Assembly: GCF_000799735.1 (NCBI RefSeq)
Contig: NZ_JUHH01000001.1
Span: 1,612,001 to 1,676,000, forward strand
Origin: Methylotenera sp. G11
GTDB taxonomy: Bacteria; Pseudomonadota; Gammaproteobacteria; Burkholderiales; Methylophilaceae
Length of the DNA: 64,000 bases
Reading direction: 5' to 3'
Shown here: positions 17,296 through 25,340 of the stretch, piece after piece
How positions within the stretch are numbered: position 1 is the stretch's first letter
How the letters are laid out: each line of letters begins with the position of its first letter
The notes under the pieces: generated by a model
What the model was told of the DNA's origin: nothing
Seen by the model: only the letters and a program-made list of their open reading frames with translations
Database searches by the model: none
Translations under genes and position numbers: made by a program

Positions 17296-18114
17296 ATGAA
17301 CAAAGACTACAACTTTTCCAGCGGTGACTCACCGTTGATTATCTCCATGCCGCACGCTGGTACCACAATACCCGAGGAAATTGCATCGCTGATGACGCCT
17401 GCCGCGCTGGAAATGCCCGATGTAGACTGGCATATCCCGCAGCTGTATGACATGGCCAGGGACTACGATGCAACGGTTCTATCTGCAGAATACATGCGCT
17501 ATGTGATTGACCTGAACAGGTCGCCGGACGATACGTCGCTTTACCCCGGGCAGGATACAACCGGCCTGTGCCCGGTCGATACTTTCAGCAAGCAGCCGGT
17601 CTACAAACCAGGCATGCAGCCGGACGAAGCTGAAATCAAAGCGAGGATCCAACGATACTGGCAGCCGTATCATGAAAAGTTGCGTAGCGAAATAAAAAGG
17701 ATCCATGCCATCCATGGCATTGCGGTGTTGTGGGATGCGCATTCCATCGCTTCCCATGTGCCGAGGTTCTTTAACGGCCGATTACCGGATTTTAATTTTG
17801 GCACTGCGGACAGGCAGTCATGTGCGACTTCCCTTGAGGATGCATTTGCTGAAACACTGGAAAAATCTGGGCATGCAAAAAAATTCAGCAGCGTTTTCAA
17901 TGGCCGGTTTAAAGGCGGCTACATTACGCGGCATTACGGGATGCCGGCTGTCAACATCCATTCGGTCCAGCTGGAATTAAGCCAGTGTATTTACATGGAA
18001 GAAAAAATGCCATACCGGTACGACCCGGAGTTGGCTAAAGATGTGAAACTTCTGATCGGCGACCTGCTGCAGGCAAGCATAGCCTGGGCAAGTCGCCACA
18101 AACAGGGCTTATAG
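17296..18114 (+). CDS. N-formylglutamate amidohydrolase family protein
   Basis: About 272 aa of the FGase/HutG-like family (PF05013): PLIISMPHAGTTIPEEI at the N-terminus carries the metal-ligand His, and VLWDAHSIASHVPRFF the second conserved His region. Family members cleave N-formylglutamate to formate and glutamate. The start at 17296 is chosen for the GGGAG site 5 bp upstream; two longer starts at 17236 and 17284 lack one. It is divergent from mgdA and converges with the Fae homologue, overlapping its end by 6 bp. In this setting it may recover glutamate from formylglutamate formed by side reaction with formaldehyde-level C1 units, which is inference. Confidence 0.82.
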   Translation: MNKDYNFSSGDSPLIISMPHAGTTIPEEIASLMTPAALEMPDVDWHIPQLYDMARDYDATVLSAEYMRYVIDLNRSPDDTSLYPGQDTTGLCPVDTFSKQPVYKPGMQPDEAEIKARIQRYWQPYHEKLRSEIKRIHAIHGIAVLWDAHSIASHVPRFFNGRLPDFNFGTADRQSCATSLEDAFAETLEKSGHAKKFSSVFNGRFKGGYITRHYGMPAVNIHSVQLELSQCIYMEEKMPYRYDPELAKDVKLLIGDLLQASIAWASRHKQGL

Positions 18115-18657
18115 CTTTCCGTCTAATCCCAGTTGATAGTACTTATGTACGATCTTGTCTTGATTATCAAGTAACCAGTCAATATCCGGCTTATTGGTCA
18201 TCGCTTTGCGAATGGCTAATGCGGTCGCCTTGCGATGGATATCAAACAGCACTTTATGATCAAGCTTCTCGTCTTTTGTCACCATCGGGTTGAGCCAGAC
18301 TGAAACGATAATGCCCAGGTCGTTCGCTTTCTCTTTAGGAAGATCGCCGGCACGCACTGCATCAAGCACGCCGTTTGCAATCGCTGCCTGCACGGTACCC
18401 ATCAGGATATTGGTATATTTGGTTTCTTTAACGGTTACTTTGCTGACCATCAAAGTAACAGGCCGCACCTGAATATCAGTATTCAGCAAGGCAAACACGC
18501 GCGTATGTCCTGCCACCTGGTCACCGGTAAGCGTTGCAATTGCAGTACCAACAGGACCATCCAGCTCCCCAATAATCACTTCCGGCTCTGCCGCTGTACC
18601 GGGAGGTCCACCAGCCACTAATGCTTCACCTGTACGCATTACAATTCGATCGCTCAC
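18109..18657 (-). CDS. formaldehyde-activating enzyme (Fae) homologue lacking the catalytic His
   Basis: 182 aa of the Fae family. GEALVAGG at residues 10-17 and VRPVTLMVSKVTV match the conserved Fae core. Canonical Fae condenses formaldehyde with tetrahydromethanopterin and uses a His in an AHIDLIIG-type motif; here that motif reads AEPEVIIG, with Glu24 in the His position. It is therefore a Fae2/Fae3-type paralogue of unknown activity rather than a standard Fae. The start is GTG with AGGAGAG upstream. Its place beside the NMG genes, which release formaldehyde, suggests a role in formaldehyde binding or sensing. Confidence 0.8.
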   Translation of the reverse strand: MSDRIVMRTGEALVAGGPPGTAAEPEVIIGELDGPVGTAIATLTGDQVAGHTRVFALLNTDIQVRPVTLMVSKVTVKETKYTNILMGTVQAAIANGVLDAVRAGDLPKEKANDLGIIVSVWLNPMVTKDEKLDHKVLFDIHRKATALAIRKAMTNKPDIDWLLDNQDKIVHKYYQLGLDGKL

Positions 18658-19073
18658 AATACTCTCCTAATGATTTAACCAGCGTTAAGAAATATGTTTA
18701 TATTTTAACAAAATTAACCTATAATTTTATTATATATTAACTATTATTACTTATGTTAAACTTTTTTCGTGAAAAGATGGTATCCTGTATATATAAAGTT
18801 TAATGTCACTTGCATGTATAAAGCACTACAGAAAGGTATAGTCCCCATACGGAAGGTTTGTTAATATGGGAAAATTTCTATTGTTTTTCTATCAACATTG
18901 AGGAAAAAATAATTGAGTGCAAGACGCCTTCAGCAACAGTACATCGCTACAACGCCTACCAGGTGCAATATCCTGCCCGAATGCAGCAGAAACTATTCCG
19001 TATGCATCCATTGGCATTTTACCAATCCCCCACTCTCTAGTAATATTTCCCTATTAACATGGCAGGTAAAGAC
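18658..19073. promoter_or_regulatory. 416-bp divergent region between the Fae homologue and the XRE-cupin regulator
   Basis: Very AT-rich near 18690-18790, with AAACTTTTTT at 18758-18767, the same decamer as upstream of the NMG genes. A 60-codon open frame at 18858-19040 has no ribosome site or family features and is not called. No riboswitch was recognised. Confidence 0.4.
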
Positions 19074-19712
19074 ATGGCAACAGTAAAAGAAACTGAAAAC
19101 GTTAAGACTGATGATCAGAACAGATCTCTTGGGCGGCACTTAGGGACAACCATTCGCCAGCTACGCCTGGAGCATAATTTAACCATTGCAGATGTTGCCG
19201 AGAGAGCCGGCATCAGCCGTGGCATGCTGAGTAAAATTGAAAACAACCTTGCCTCTACAAGCCTGGAAACACTTGAACAGCTTGCCAATGCGCTGGGCGT
19301 TACTTTATCCAAGCTGTTCCAGAATTATAATTTGCCACGCGGCGCGGCGCAGCTGGTCAAAAAAGGCGATGGCATGGAAGTCGTCAGAAGGGGCACACGC
19401 GTTGGCCACACTTACCAGCTGCTGGCGTATGACCAGGGGCCACACAAAACATTTGAGCCGTTCCTGATCTCGCTGGAAGACTCCTGTGAAGAGTTCCCCG
19501 CGTTTGAACACCCGGGAACCGAGTTTCTTTATATGCTGGAAGGAAAACTGGAATACAGGGTAGGCAAAGAGACTTTCGTACTCACCAACGGCGACTCGCT
19601 TACGTTCCACGGCGACATCCCGCACCGCCCGGAGGCACTGCTGGAAACGCCAATAAAATTCCTTGCCATCATCCATTACGACGCACCCGACCAAGAACAC
19701 CCTGAAGAGTAA
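19074..19712 (+). CDS. XRE-family transcriptional regulator with C-terminal cupin domain
   Basis: 212 aa. The N-terminal HTH_3 domain covers about residues 21-80 (GTTIRQLRLEHNLTIADVAERAGISRGMLSKIENN). The C-terminal cupin_2 domain is at about 130-205 (EHPGTEFLYMLEGKLEYRVG, LTNGDSLTFHGDIPHRPEAL). Such regulators (PuuR/SutR-like) often control amine or amino-acid catabolism, with the cupin as ligand sensor. The start at 19074 (MATVKETE) has AGGTAAA upstream; the ATG at 19059 does not. It is a likely regulator of the adjacent NMG/Fae genes. Confidence 0.87.
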   Translation: MATVKETENVKTDDQNRSLGRHLGTTIRQLRLEHNLTIADVAERAGISRGMLSKIENNLASTSLETLEQLANALGVTLSKLFQNYNLPRGAAQLVKKGDGMEVVRRGTRVGHTYQLLAYDQGPHKTFEPFLISLEDSCEEFPAFEHPGTEFLYMLEGKLEYRVGKETFVLTNGDSLTFHGDIPHRPEALLETPIKFLAIIHYDAPDQEHPEE

Positions 19713-19857
19713 TCGGGCAGCAGGCAAGCCAATTACTCTTAGATACTACAGGGTTACGGATTAGCTGCGTGAATTGGCTAACAAGATGATGCCGGTCTTG
19801 AAAACCAGTATTGAGATCAGGCCTTAAACCTATCCTTACCTTACACCCCGCTGCGTA

Positions 19858-20283
19858 TCAGCAGGAATCCATAGGCGAACAGTAAGCATACATGGATGAC
19901 CTATAGAACTCTAACTTTGTAATATCCTTAACGACTTCCTGCACTCTCTGCATCTGGTTGATGGATTCATACAAGCGTTTTGCTTTCATGCGCCATGTAG
20001 CCAGGTAAGGGTCATAATCATCTTCAAATATCAGGTATATCGGTATCTGTGAAGCGCAGTTGCGGACTTTCTGGTCTATCTCGTCAATCACATTGCCGAA
20101 GCGTTTCAGGAAGTCGCTGTCAATGAACAGCAAAGCACACAGGTGGTCCTTTACCGTTTCATTCCCGTAGCCAATGAATTTCAACACATCGACACTTTGT
20201 GCCGTACAGCCAGCCTCTGAGAATCCAGTGCTGATGAGGCCGGAAATATCCGGACTTTCTGAAACGATAAGTACATTCGACAT
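19858..20283 (-). CDS. degenerate response-regulator receiver-like protein (141 aa)
   Basis: Begins SNVLIVSESPDISGLISTGFSEAG, the beta1-alpha1 of a CheY-like receiver, with ALLFIDSDFLKRFG at the beta3/phospho-acceptor position and PIYLIFEDDYD near beta4/5. The usual acidic pair after beta1 is replaced by SES, so phosphorylation by the normal mechanism is doubtful. No output domain. The start at 20283 has a GGGTGG site; the longer frame to 20346 would run through the operator-like repeat. No histidine kinase is adjacent. Confidence 0.6.
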   Translation of the reverse strand: MSNVLIVSESPDISGLISTGFSEAGCTAQSVDVLKFIGYGNETVKDHLCALLFIDSDFLKRFGNVIDEIDQKVRNCASQIPIYLIFEDDYDPYLATWRMKAKRLYESINQMQRVQEVVKDITKLEFYRSSMYAYCSPMDSC

Positions 20284-20523
20284 ATTAACCACCCTAGATA
20301 TGTGCATAAACGGACATGTGCATAAACGCAGCACAACAAATTTCAAGGCTGCTAGCTAGTTTCCATAAAGGAAACTTAGTTTCCTCACATGCAGTATAGT
20401 ACAAATATCTGGAATGCAACACAAATAAATGATGATGCATGAGAATTTTATATACAGTTTCAGTGCGACCAGCCATAAAACCCGGCCTGGGTTAAAGCGA
20501 CAGGCAATGGAGGATTAAATGCG
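20284..20523. promoter_or_regulatory. leader of the receiver-like gene with AGTTTCC repeats
   Basis: AGTTTCC at 20358-20364, its inverse GGAAACT at 20370-20376 and a second AGTTTCC at 20378-20384 form an inverted plus direct repeat about 75 bp before the gene, a typical layout for a DNA-binding protein site. The rest of the gap shows nothing else. Confidence 0.45.
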
Positions 20524-22746
20524 CTAACCGCGGCGCCGCGCTGCAATGACGCTTGGCACCTGCTGGATTAATGCCAGCAGGCGGTTGAGTTGTTCCAGGT
20601 TCGAGATCTCGATTGAAAACTGCATCAGCGCCAAGTCACTGCGGGTCATGGTATTCGCCTTGATCGCATTGACCTTTTCGCGTACAAACAGATCACTGAT
20701 GTCACGGAGCAGGCCTTGGCGGTCATGGGCTTCCACCTCAATATCAACATCCGTGCGGACATTCTGCGAATTACCCCACTGTGCGCTGAGCAGGCGATTG
20801 CGCCTGTCCTCCGGTAGCCGGTTGATAAACGTACAGGCCTCGCGGTGGATAGTCACGCCGTGATCCCGTGTCAGGTAACCGACAATCGCATCTGCCGGCA
20901 TGGGTTTGCAGCATTTGGCAATACTGGTCTGCAGATTGCCTACACCCTCAATCACAACCCCGGTCAGGGATTGCAGCGCGCTATTGCGCCTGGAAATGAA
21001 TGGCCGGGCTTCTTCAGCGGCTTTGGGAGCCGTTTCTTCCTGAATAGCGAGTGCGATCTGGTGCTCACTGACATCCCCGCGCCCAATCGCTGCCAGGAAG
21101 TCCTCAAGTTTCTGGAATTGCAATTTCTGCGCGATCTTTTCCTGGTTCAGTGCGCCAACGCCGGCACGGTGCAGCTCACGATCCAGCCTGGCCCTGCCCT
21201 GGGTAACATTTTCATCAAAATTCTGATATTTGAACCAGTGCCTGACTTTGGCACGTGCGCTAGGGCTTTGCAAAAAACCAAGCCCCGCATTCAGCCAGTC
21301 ACGGCTGGGCGAGCCCAGTTTCGAAGTCAGGATTTCCACGCGCTGGCCATTCTGCAGCTTGGTGTTGAGCGGCACGATACTTCCGTTCACTTTGGCACCG
21401 CGCGTACGGTGCCCCAGATCGGTGTGCACAGTGTATGCAAAATCAATCGGGGTCGCGCCTTTAGGCAGGTCAATCACCTTGCCTTGCGGAGTCAGCACAT
21501 ACACTTTATCCTGGAACAGCTCGCTCTTGAATTGCTCAAGCAGGTCACTGCTGTCGGAAACCTCATCTTTCCATGCCAGTATCTGGCGCAGCCAGGCGAT
21601 CTTCTCATCAAATCTGGCATCAGATTTTCCGCCTTCCTTGTAGCGCCAATGTGCGGCCACACCAAGCTCAGAGTGGTGGTGCATCTCGAAAGTGCGTATC
21701 TGCACCTCAAGCGCCAGGCCACGCGGCCCACTGACCGCGGTATGCAGTGATCGGTAATTATTGCTCTTGGGGCGTGCGATATAGTCATCGAACTCACCGG
21801 GAATAGGCTGCCACAGGTTGTGAATCAAGCCGAGTGCCGCGTAGCAGTCTTTAATGTCATCTACCAGAATCCGGACTGCACGCACATCATAAAGCTCGCT
21901 GAAATCCAGGCGCTTGCTCTTCATTTTCTTGATAATGCTATAGATATGCTTGGGGCGGCCGCTCACCTCGCCTTTGATGCCAGCCTGGCTCAATTCGTCT
22001 TTCAACTGTGCCACCACATCAATGATATATTGCTCGCGGTCTACACGACGCTCATCCAGCATCTTTGCGACCTCTTTGTAAAGCTGAGGCTCCAGATAAC
22101 GCAGCGAGAGGTCTTCCAGCTCCCATTTAATCTGCCACACGCCAAGGCGGTTGGCCAGCGGCGCAAATATACCCTGGCTCTCCTGCGCAATCTGCTTCTG
22201 CTGCACGGGACTGGCTCCCGACAGGCGACGCAGCGTCTGCGTGCGTTCGGCCAGCTTGATCAGCACCACGCGAATATCCTGCACCATCGCCAATAGCATT
22301 TTGCGCAAACTCTCTATCTGCTGCGCATGATCGCCATTTTTACGGTCCGGGTTCTGCAAACCCTCGATCTCGCTGAACTCCTGAATCTGCTCCATGCGTG
22401 CAATGCCTTCGACCAGGCCGGTAATGCTTGCGCCAAAGCGAGTTTCCAGCACCTCCCGCCAGTCAGCCAGGTACTCCGGCACGGCATGCAGTATCGTGGC
22501 TACGATGGTTTCCGCATCCATATTCATATCAACCAGTATCGTCGCCGCACCCAATGCGTGCTGCAATAGCGGTGCGCCGGTCAATTCGGCCTGCCCAGAA
22601 TAAAGCGGGGCGGCCAGATCGCAGGCATGGCGAATCAACTCGATTTCGGCAGGTGTATAACGCTGCGCTGAAGATTCGATCCAGGAAGATACATCGCCCT
22701 CGTTGGAGGCGAGCAAAACAGAAGTTGGGTTATGAACGGAAACCAT
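20524..22746 (-). CDS. relA: RelA-type GTP pyrophosphokinase
   Basis: 740 aa (p)ppGpp synthetase. Order: an N-terminal HD-like domain in which the catalytic HDxxED is replaced by HAVPE (87-91), so no hydrolase is expected; the synthetase domain with RAVRILVDDIKDCYAALG and the RelA-type EFDD at 318-321 followed by YIARPKSNNYRSLH; a TGS domain at about 415-480 (VYVLTPQGKVIDLPKGATPIDFAY); and a C-terminal ACT domain. EFDD together with loss of the HD marks it as RelA rather than SpoT. It makes ppGpp on ribosomes during amino-acid starvation. It is a stand-alone gene. Confidence 0.95.
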   Translation of the reverse strand: MVSVHNPTSVLLASNEGDVSSWIESSAQRYTPAEIELIRHACDLAAPLYSGQAELTGAPLLQHALGAATILVDMNMDAETIVATILHAVPEYLADWREVLETRFGASITGLVEGIARMEQIQEFSEIEGLQNPDRKNGDHAQQIESLRKMLLAMVQDIRVVLIKLAERTQTLRRLSGASPVQQKQIAQESQGIFAPLANRLGVWQIKWELEDLSLRYLEPQLYKEVAKMLDERRVDREQYIIDVVAQLKDELSQAGIKGEVSGRPKHIYSIIKKMKSKRLDFSELYDVRAVRILVDDIKDCYAALGLIHNLWQPIPGEFDDYIARPKSNNYRSLHTAVSGPRGLALEVQIRTFEMHHHSELGVAAHWRYKEGGKSDARFDEKIAWLRQILAWKDEVSDSSDLLEQFKSELFQDKVYVLTPQGKVIDLPKGATPIDFAYTVHTDLGHRTRGAKVNGSIVPLNTKLQNGQRVEILTSKLGSPSRDWLNAGLGFLQSPSARAKVRHWFKYQNFDENVTQGRARLDRELHRAGVGALNQEKIAQKLQFQKLEDFLAAIGRGDVSEHQIALAIQEETAPKAAEEARPFISRRNSALQSLTGVVIEGVGNLQTSIAKCCKPMPADAIVGYLTRDHGVTIHREACTFINRLPEDRRNRLLSAQWGNSQNVRTDVDIEVEAHDRQGLLRDISDLFVREKVNAIKANTMTRSDLALMQFSIEISNLEQLNRLLALIQQVPSVIAARRRG

Positions 22747-23316
22747 GGAACATTATCGCATCTAAATACTGAACATACATTGGACAGTTTATGTTCAACG
22801 ATATGCGTATTTATGTCAATTTTCCATAGTTTGAAACAGAATTTCCGCAAAAGTTAAATGACCCCAGGCAAAGCTGGAGGTCATTAGATAAGCGGGCATT
22901 AAATCCATGAGCCGCCCAAGGCAGCGCAGCTTCACGCCTTCCCCGACCAGGGGGGAAGGTTGGGATGGGGGTACGCCTGCTGCATTACGCAGGCTTGAAT
23001 TCCACTCCCACCCTACCCCCCCTTGCAAAGGAGAGGGAATCATATTACTGAATTTGAATTTCCATATATTACATGGCCGACATATAGGCCAAACCTTACG
23101 AGTCCCCCGACAAAGACGGGGTTTACCTTATTAAATTGCTACCCGGCAACAGATGATGCAGAATCATAAGCCTTGGCATGCCTCAGCCCTGTAGTTTCAG
23201 ATGGATTACTCAACCTGTGCACTACACTCCTGATGACTGCGATGTCATTTGCACTGCTCTGTCTTTAGGCAAAGCCATCAACGACGGATACCCAGGCTGC
23301 ATGGGTTCCGACCTGC
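22747..23316. other. 570-bp intergenic region with a REP-like repeat
   Basis: No supported gene. The part around 22930-23040 is the familiar interspersed repeat that gives spurious PSPLQGG/SQPSPLVGEG translations. A small CCCCG-ACAAAGA-CGGGG hairpin is at about 23105-23122. The remainder to 23316 was read on both strands; I see no family, riboswitch or RNA gene. Confidence 0.5.
22938..23040. repeat. interspersed palindromic REP-like element
   Basis: Two imperfectly complementary G/C-rich arms, CTTCCCCGACCAGGGGGGAA then GGTTGGGATGGGGG, face CCCACCCTACCCCCCCTTGC and AAAGGAGAGGG. This composition is typical of dispersed repeats in many proteobacteria. Confidence 0.5.
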
Positions 23317-23964
23317 TCATAGCAAGGCCACACCGATTTCAACAGTAAGCGTTTGCCTCAGCTTTTTCATTGCATAACGCAAGCGGCTTTTAACCGTTTC
23401 AATCGACACCCCTGTCAGCAATGCAATTTCATGCAGCGTCAACCCGCTGAATTGCTGTGCAACCAGTGCTTCCCGCTGCTCTTTCGGCAAGGCGTTAATG
23501 GCTTGGTACAGTTTCTCATCCTGCTCATTATTCATCGCCGGAAAAACGGCTTGCGTATGCTGCTCTACCATCTGCTCAAAAACTGATGCATCGTCGTTAT
23601 TATTTAATTCACTTTCCAGCACCATGCGCTGCTGGCGCAATAAATCTATTAACCTGTTATGTGCAATCGTATAAAGAAATGTTTTAAACCCACCCCCTGC
23701 CCGGTAGCTTGCACGCGCATGGTGCAGCCTTAACCATGCATCCTGGATCACTTCGTCCACCAAGTCCTTACGCGTGGTTTGCCAGGCAATGTAGCGGTAC
23801 AGCCTGCGGCTATGCCGGTTATAAAGCATTTCAAACGCCTTGAAATCGCCATCACAATATCGTGCCATCAAATCATCGTCCGATTCATCATCCATCAATG
23901 CTGCTGATAACAGCAACTCTGGATTGATACTGGAACAGACTTGTTTTCCAACAACCGCACGCAT
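23317..23964 (-). CDS. ECF-type sigma-70 family RNA polymerase sigma factor
   Basis: 215 aa. The sigma-70 region 2 is at about residues 33-100 (DFKAFEMLYNRHSRRLYRYIAWQTTRKDLVDEVIQDAW with RLHHARASYR and FLYTIAHNRLIDLLRQQR). Region 4 lies near the C-terminus (LPKEQREALVAQQFSGLTLHEIALLTGVSIETVKSRLRYAMKKLR). AGAGGTGA precedes the ATG. No anti-sigma gene is adjacent. It lies 52 bp downstream of the T4SS operon's last gene on the same strand, so it may be co-transcribed with or control that system; the sequence does not settle this. Confidence 0.88.
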   Translation of the reverse strand: MRAVVGKQVCSSINPELLLSAALMDDESDDDLMARYCDGDFKAFEMLYNRHSRRLYRYIAWQTTRKDLVDEVIQDAWLRLHHARASYRAGGGFKTFLYTIAHNRLIDLLRQQRMVLESELNNNDDASVFEQMVEQHTQAVFPAMNNEQDEKLYQAINALPKEQREALVAQQFSGLTLHEIALLTGVSIETVKSRLRYAMKKLRQTLTVEIGVALL

Positions 23965-24016
23965 CTAATCACCTCTTGCACATATAGGAGAACGCTGATT
24001 CATCATCTTTTTACAG

Positions 24017-25267
24017 TCAACTCCTCGACAGATGCAGTGATCTATCCTCACTTGCACCGGTGGTTTGTTGGCCATGCTGATTCACATAGTTCAAATTATC
24101 AAACCGGTTCTGGAGATATTGCTGCGCGTCTGCGGTATCTTTAAACATGGTGGATTTTTGCGCCATATTATCGGCAATGTGCGTCATAAATGCCTGTTGG
24201 GATTTAGGGTCACTTGCGAGCTGGTTATAGAATTTGAAAGCCTCATTCATACCCTGGCTGAATTTTCCGCTATTAATGAGTGCATCCACATTTTTTTCAT
24301 CGGCACCCAGATTTACACTGACAGGCTTACTTTCTGCACTTGCCAAATGAGATGATTGGACCTTAGGTGCTACTTCAAATGGCCTGTCGTGGCCGACTGC
24401 CTCCATGTCATGCGACGCTTCGCTCTTTTTCTCCGCGCCACCCCAAGTAAGACCTGCCGTTATCTGACCTGAAACCGCAACTTGCTCTTGATTAAGCCCG
24501 CTGGCTTTGACCTCACCTTGGCCATAAAGCCCATAACCATTACCCAGGTCTTTATCAGCACGCACGCCTATTCCGGCATTGACATTGCCATCTTTCATGC
24601 CAATAGCAGTTTGGGCATAGGGTGTTACCTTGTAGCCATTGTCGTCATATGCTGTGCCGGAGGCCCGCACAAAAACGGCAGGATCCTTGAATTTTCCATC
24701 ACTCACAACAGCAGCCGTCACATCAACTGCGCTGTCATGCGGGTTAATCACCGCACCGGCAAGCAGGCTGATTTTTTCCGGCTTGAATTTATCCGTGCCG
24801 TCTATGCTGTACCCGACACTGGCAATTGGTAGCACATGCGCGTCTCCGACCCTGGATGGTTTGCCTACAATGTTAACATCGATATTGCCGCTGATCGGCT
24901 TACCGTGTGCATCTTGCTGCATCCCTGCTTTACCGATGAAGGTCGCGCCACCCAATTCGCCGATTGGGTGCTGAACTTCAGTAGACTGGCCGCCATAGCC
25001 ATCTTTGCTGATCGTACTTGTGGTGCTTGCATGTTTATCTGCAAAAGCAAGCACGACCGGGTCAAGATTCATATGCTTATAATTCTCAACTTCTTTCTTC
25101 AGTTGGCTTTCCCTGGCCGCCAGTCTAGCTGGGTCTTCTTCGCCAACCAGCCGCAATGCAGCATTATGAAACTCCTTATCTGCATCTGTTTTGCTCATAT
25201 CAGCAGGCATGCTTGCAAGATTTTTAATTAATTCTTCATGTGCCAATTGTTTACTATTTTCAGCCAT
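24017..25267 (-). CDS. candidate type IV secretion substrate, unknown fold (416 aa)
   Basis: Not a recognised family. No signal peptide. The N-terminus is charged and helical (residues 1-65), the middle (about 90-280) is Gly/Ala/Asp-rich with alternating strand-like segments (VTPYAQTAIGMKDGNVNAGIGV, GNGYGLYGQGEVKASG), and the C-terminal 120 residues are helical and hydrophilic, ending DRSLHLSRS. The start at 25267 has AAGGAGAG. It directly follows virD4, 73 bp downstream on the same strand, the usual place for a VirD4-recruited substrate. No immunity gene is evident next to it. Its role as an effector is inference from position and cytoplasmic character. Confidence 0.5.
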   Translation of the reverse strand: MAENSKQLAHEELIKNLASMPADMSKTDADKEFHNAALRLVGEEDPARLAARESQLKKEVENYKHMNLDPVVLAFADKHASTTSTISKDGYGGQSTEVQHPIGELGGATFIGKAGMQQDAHGKPISGNIDVNIVGKPSRVGDAHVLPIASVGYSIDGTDKFKPEKISLLAGAVINPHDSAVDVTAAVVSDGKFKDPAVFVRASGTAYDDNGYKVTPYAQTAIGMKDGNVNAGIGVRADKDLGNGYGLYGQGEVKASGLNQEQVAVSGQITAGLTWGGAEKKSEASHDMEAVGHDRPFEVAPKVQSSHLASAESKPVSVNLGADEKNVDALINSGKFSQGMNEAFKFYNQLASDPKSQQAFMTHIADNMAQKSTMFKDTADAQQYLQNRFDNLNYVNQHGQQTTGASEDRSLHLSRS

Positions 25268-25340
25268 TTTGACTCTCCTTTTAATTCGAAACAATTACTA
25301 CTTAAAAAGACACTACATTTTTTTATAATCAACACCACCT

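Noticed and set aside
18858-19040. 60-codon plus-strand frame before the XRE-cupin regulator
   Set aside because: No Shine-Dalgarno, unusual composition and no recognisable features.
22816-23134. Frames with PSPLQGG and SQPSPLVGEG
   Set aside because: Spurious translations of an interspersed REP-like repeat.
23041-23316. Possible riboswitch upstream or downstream of the sigma factor
   Set aside because: Only a small CCCCG hairpin is seen; conserved elements of c-di-GMP, FMN, TPP or glycine switches are absent.
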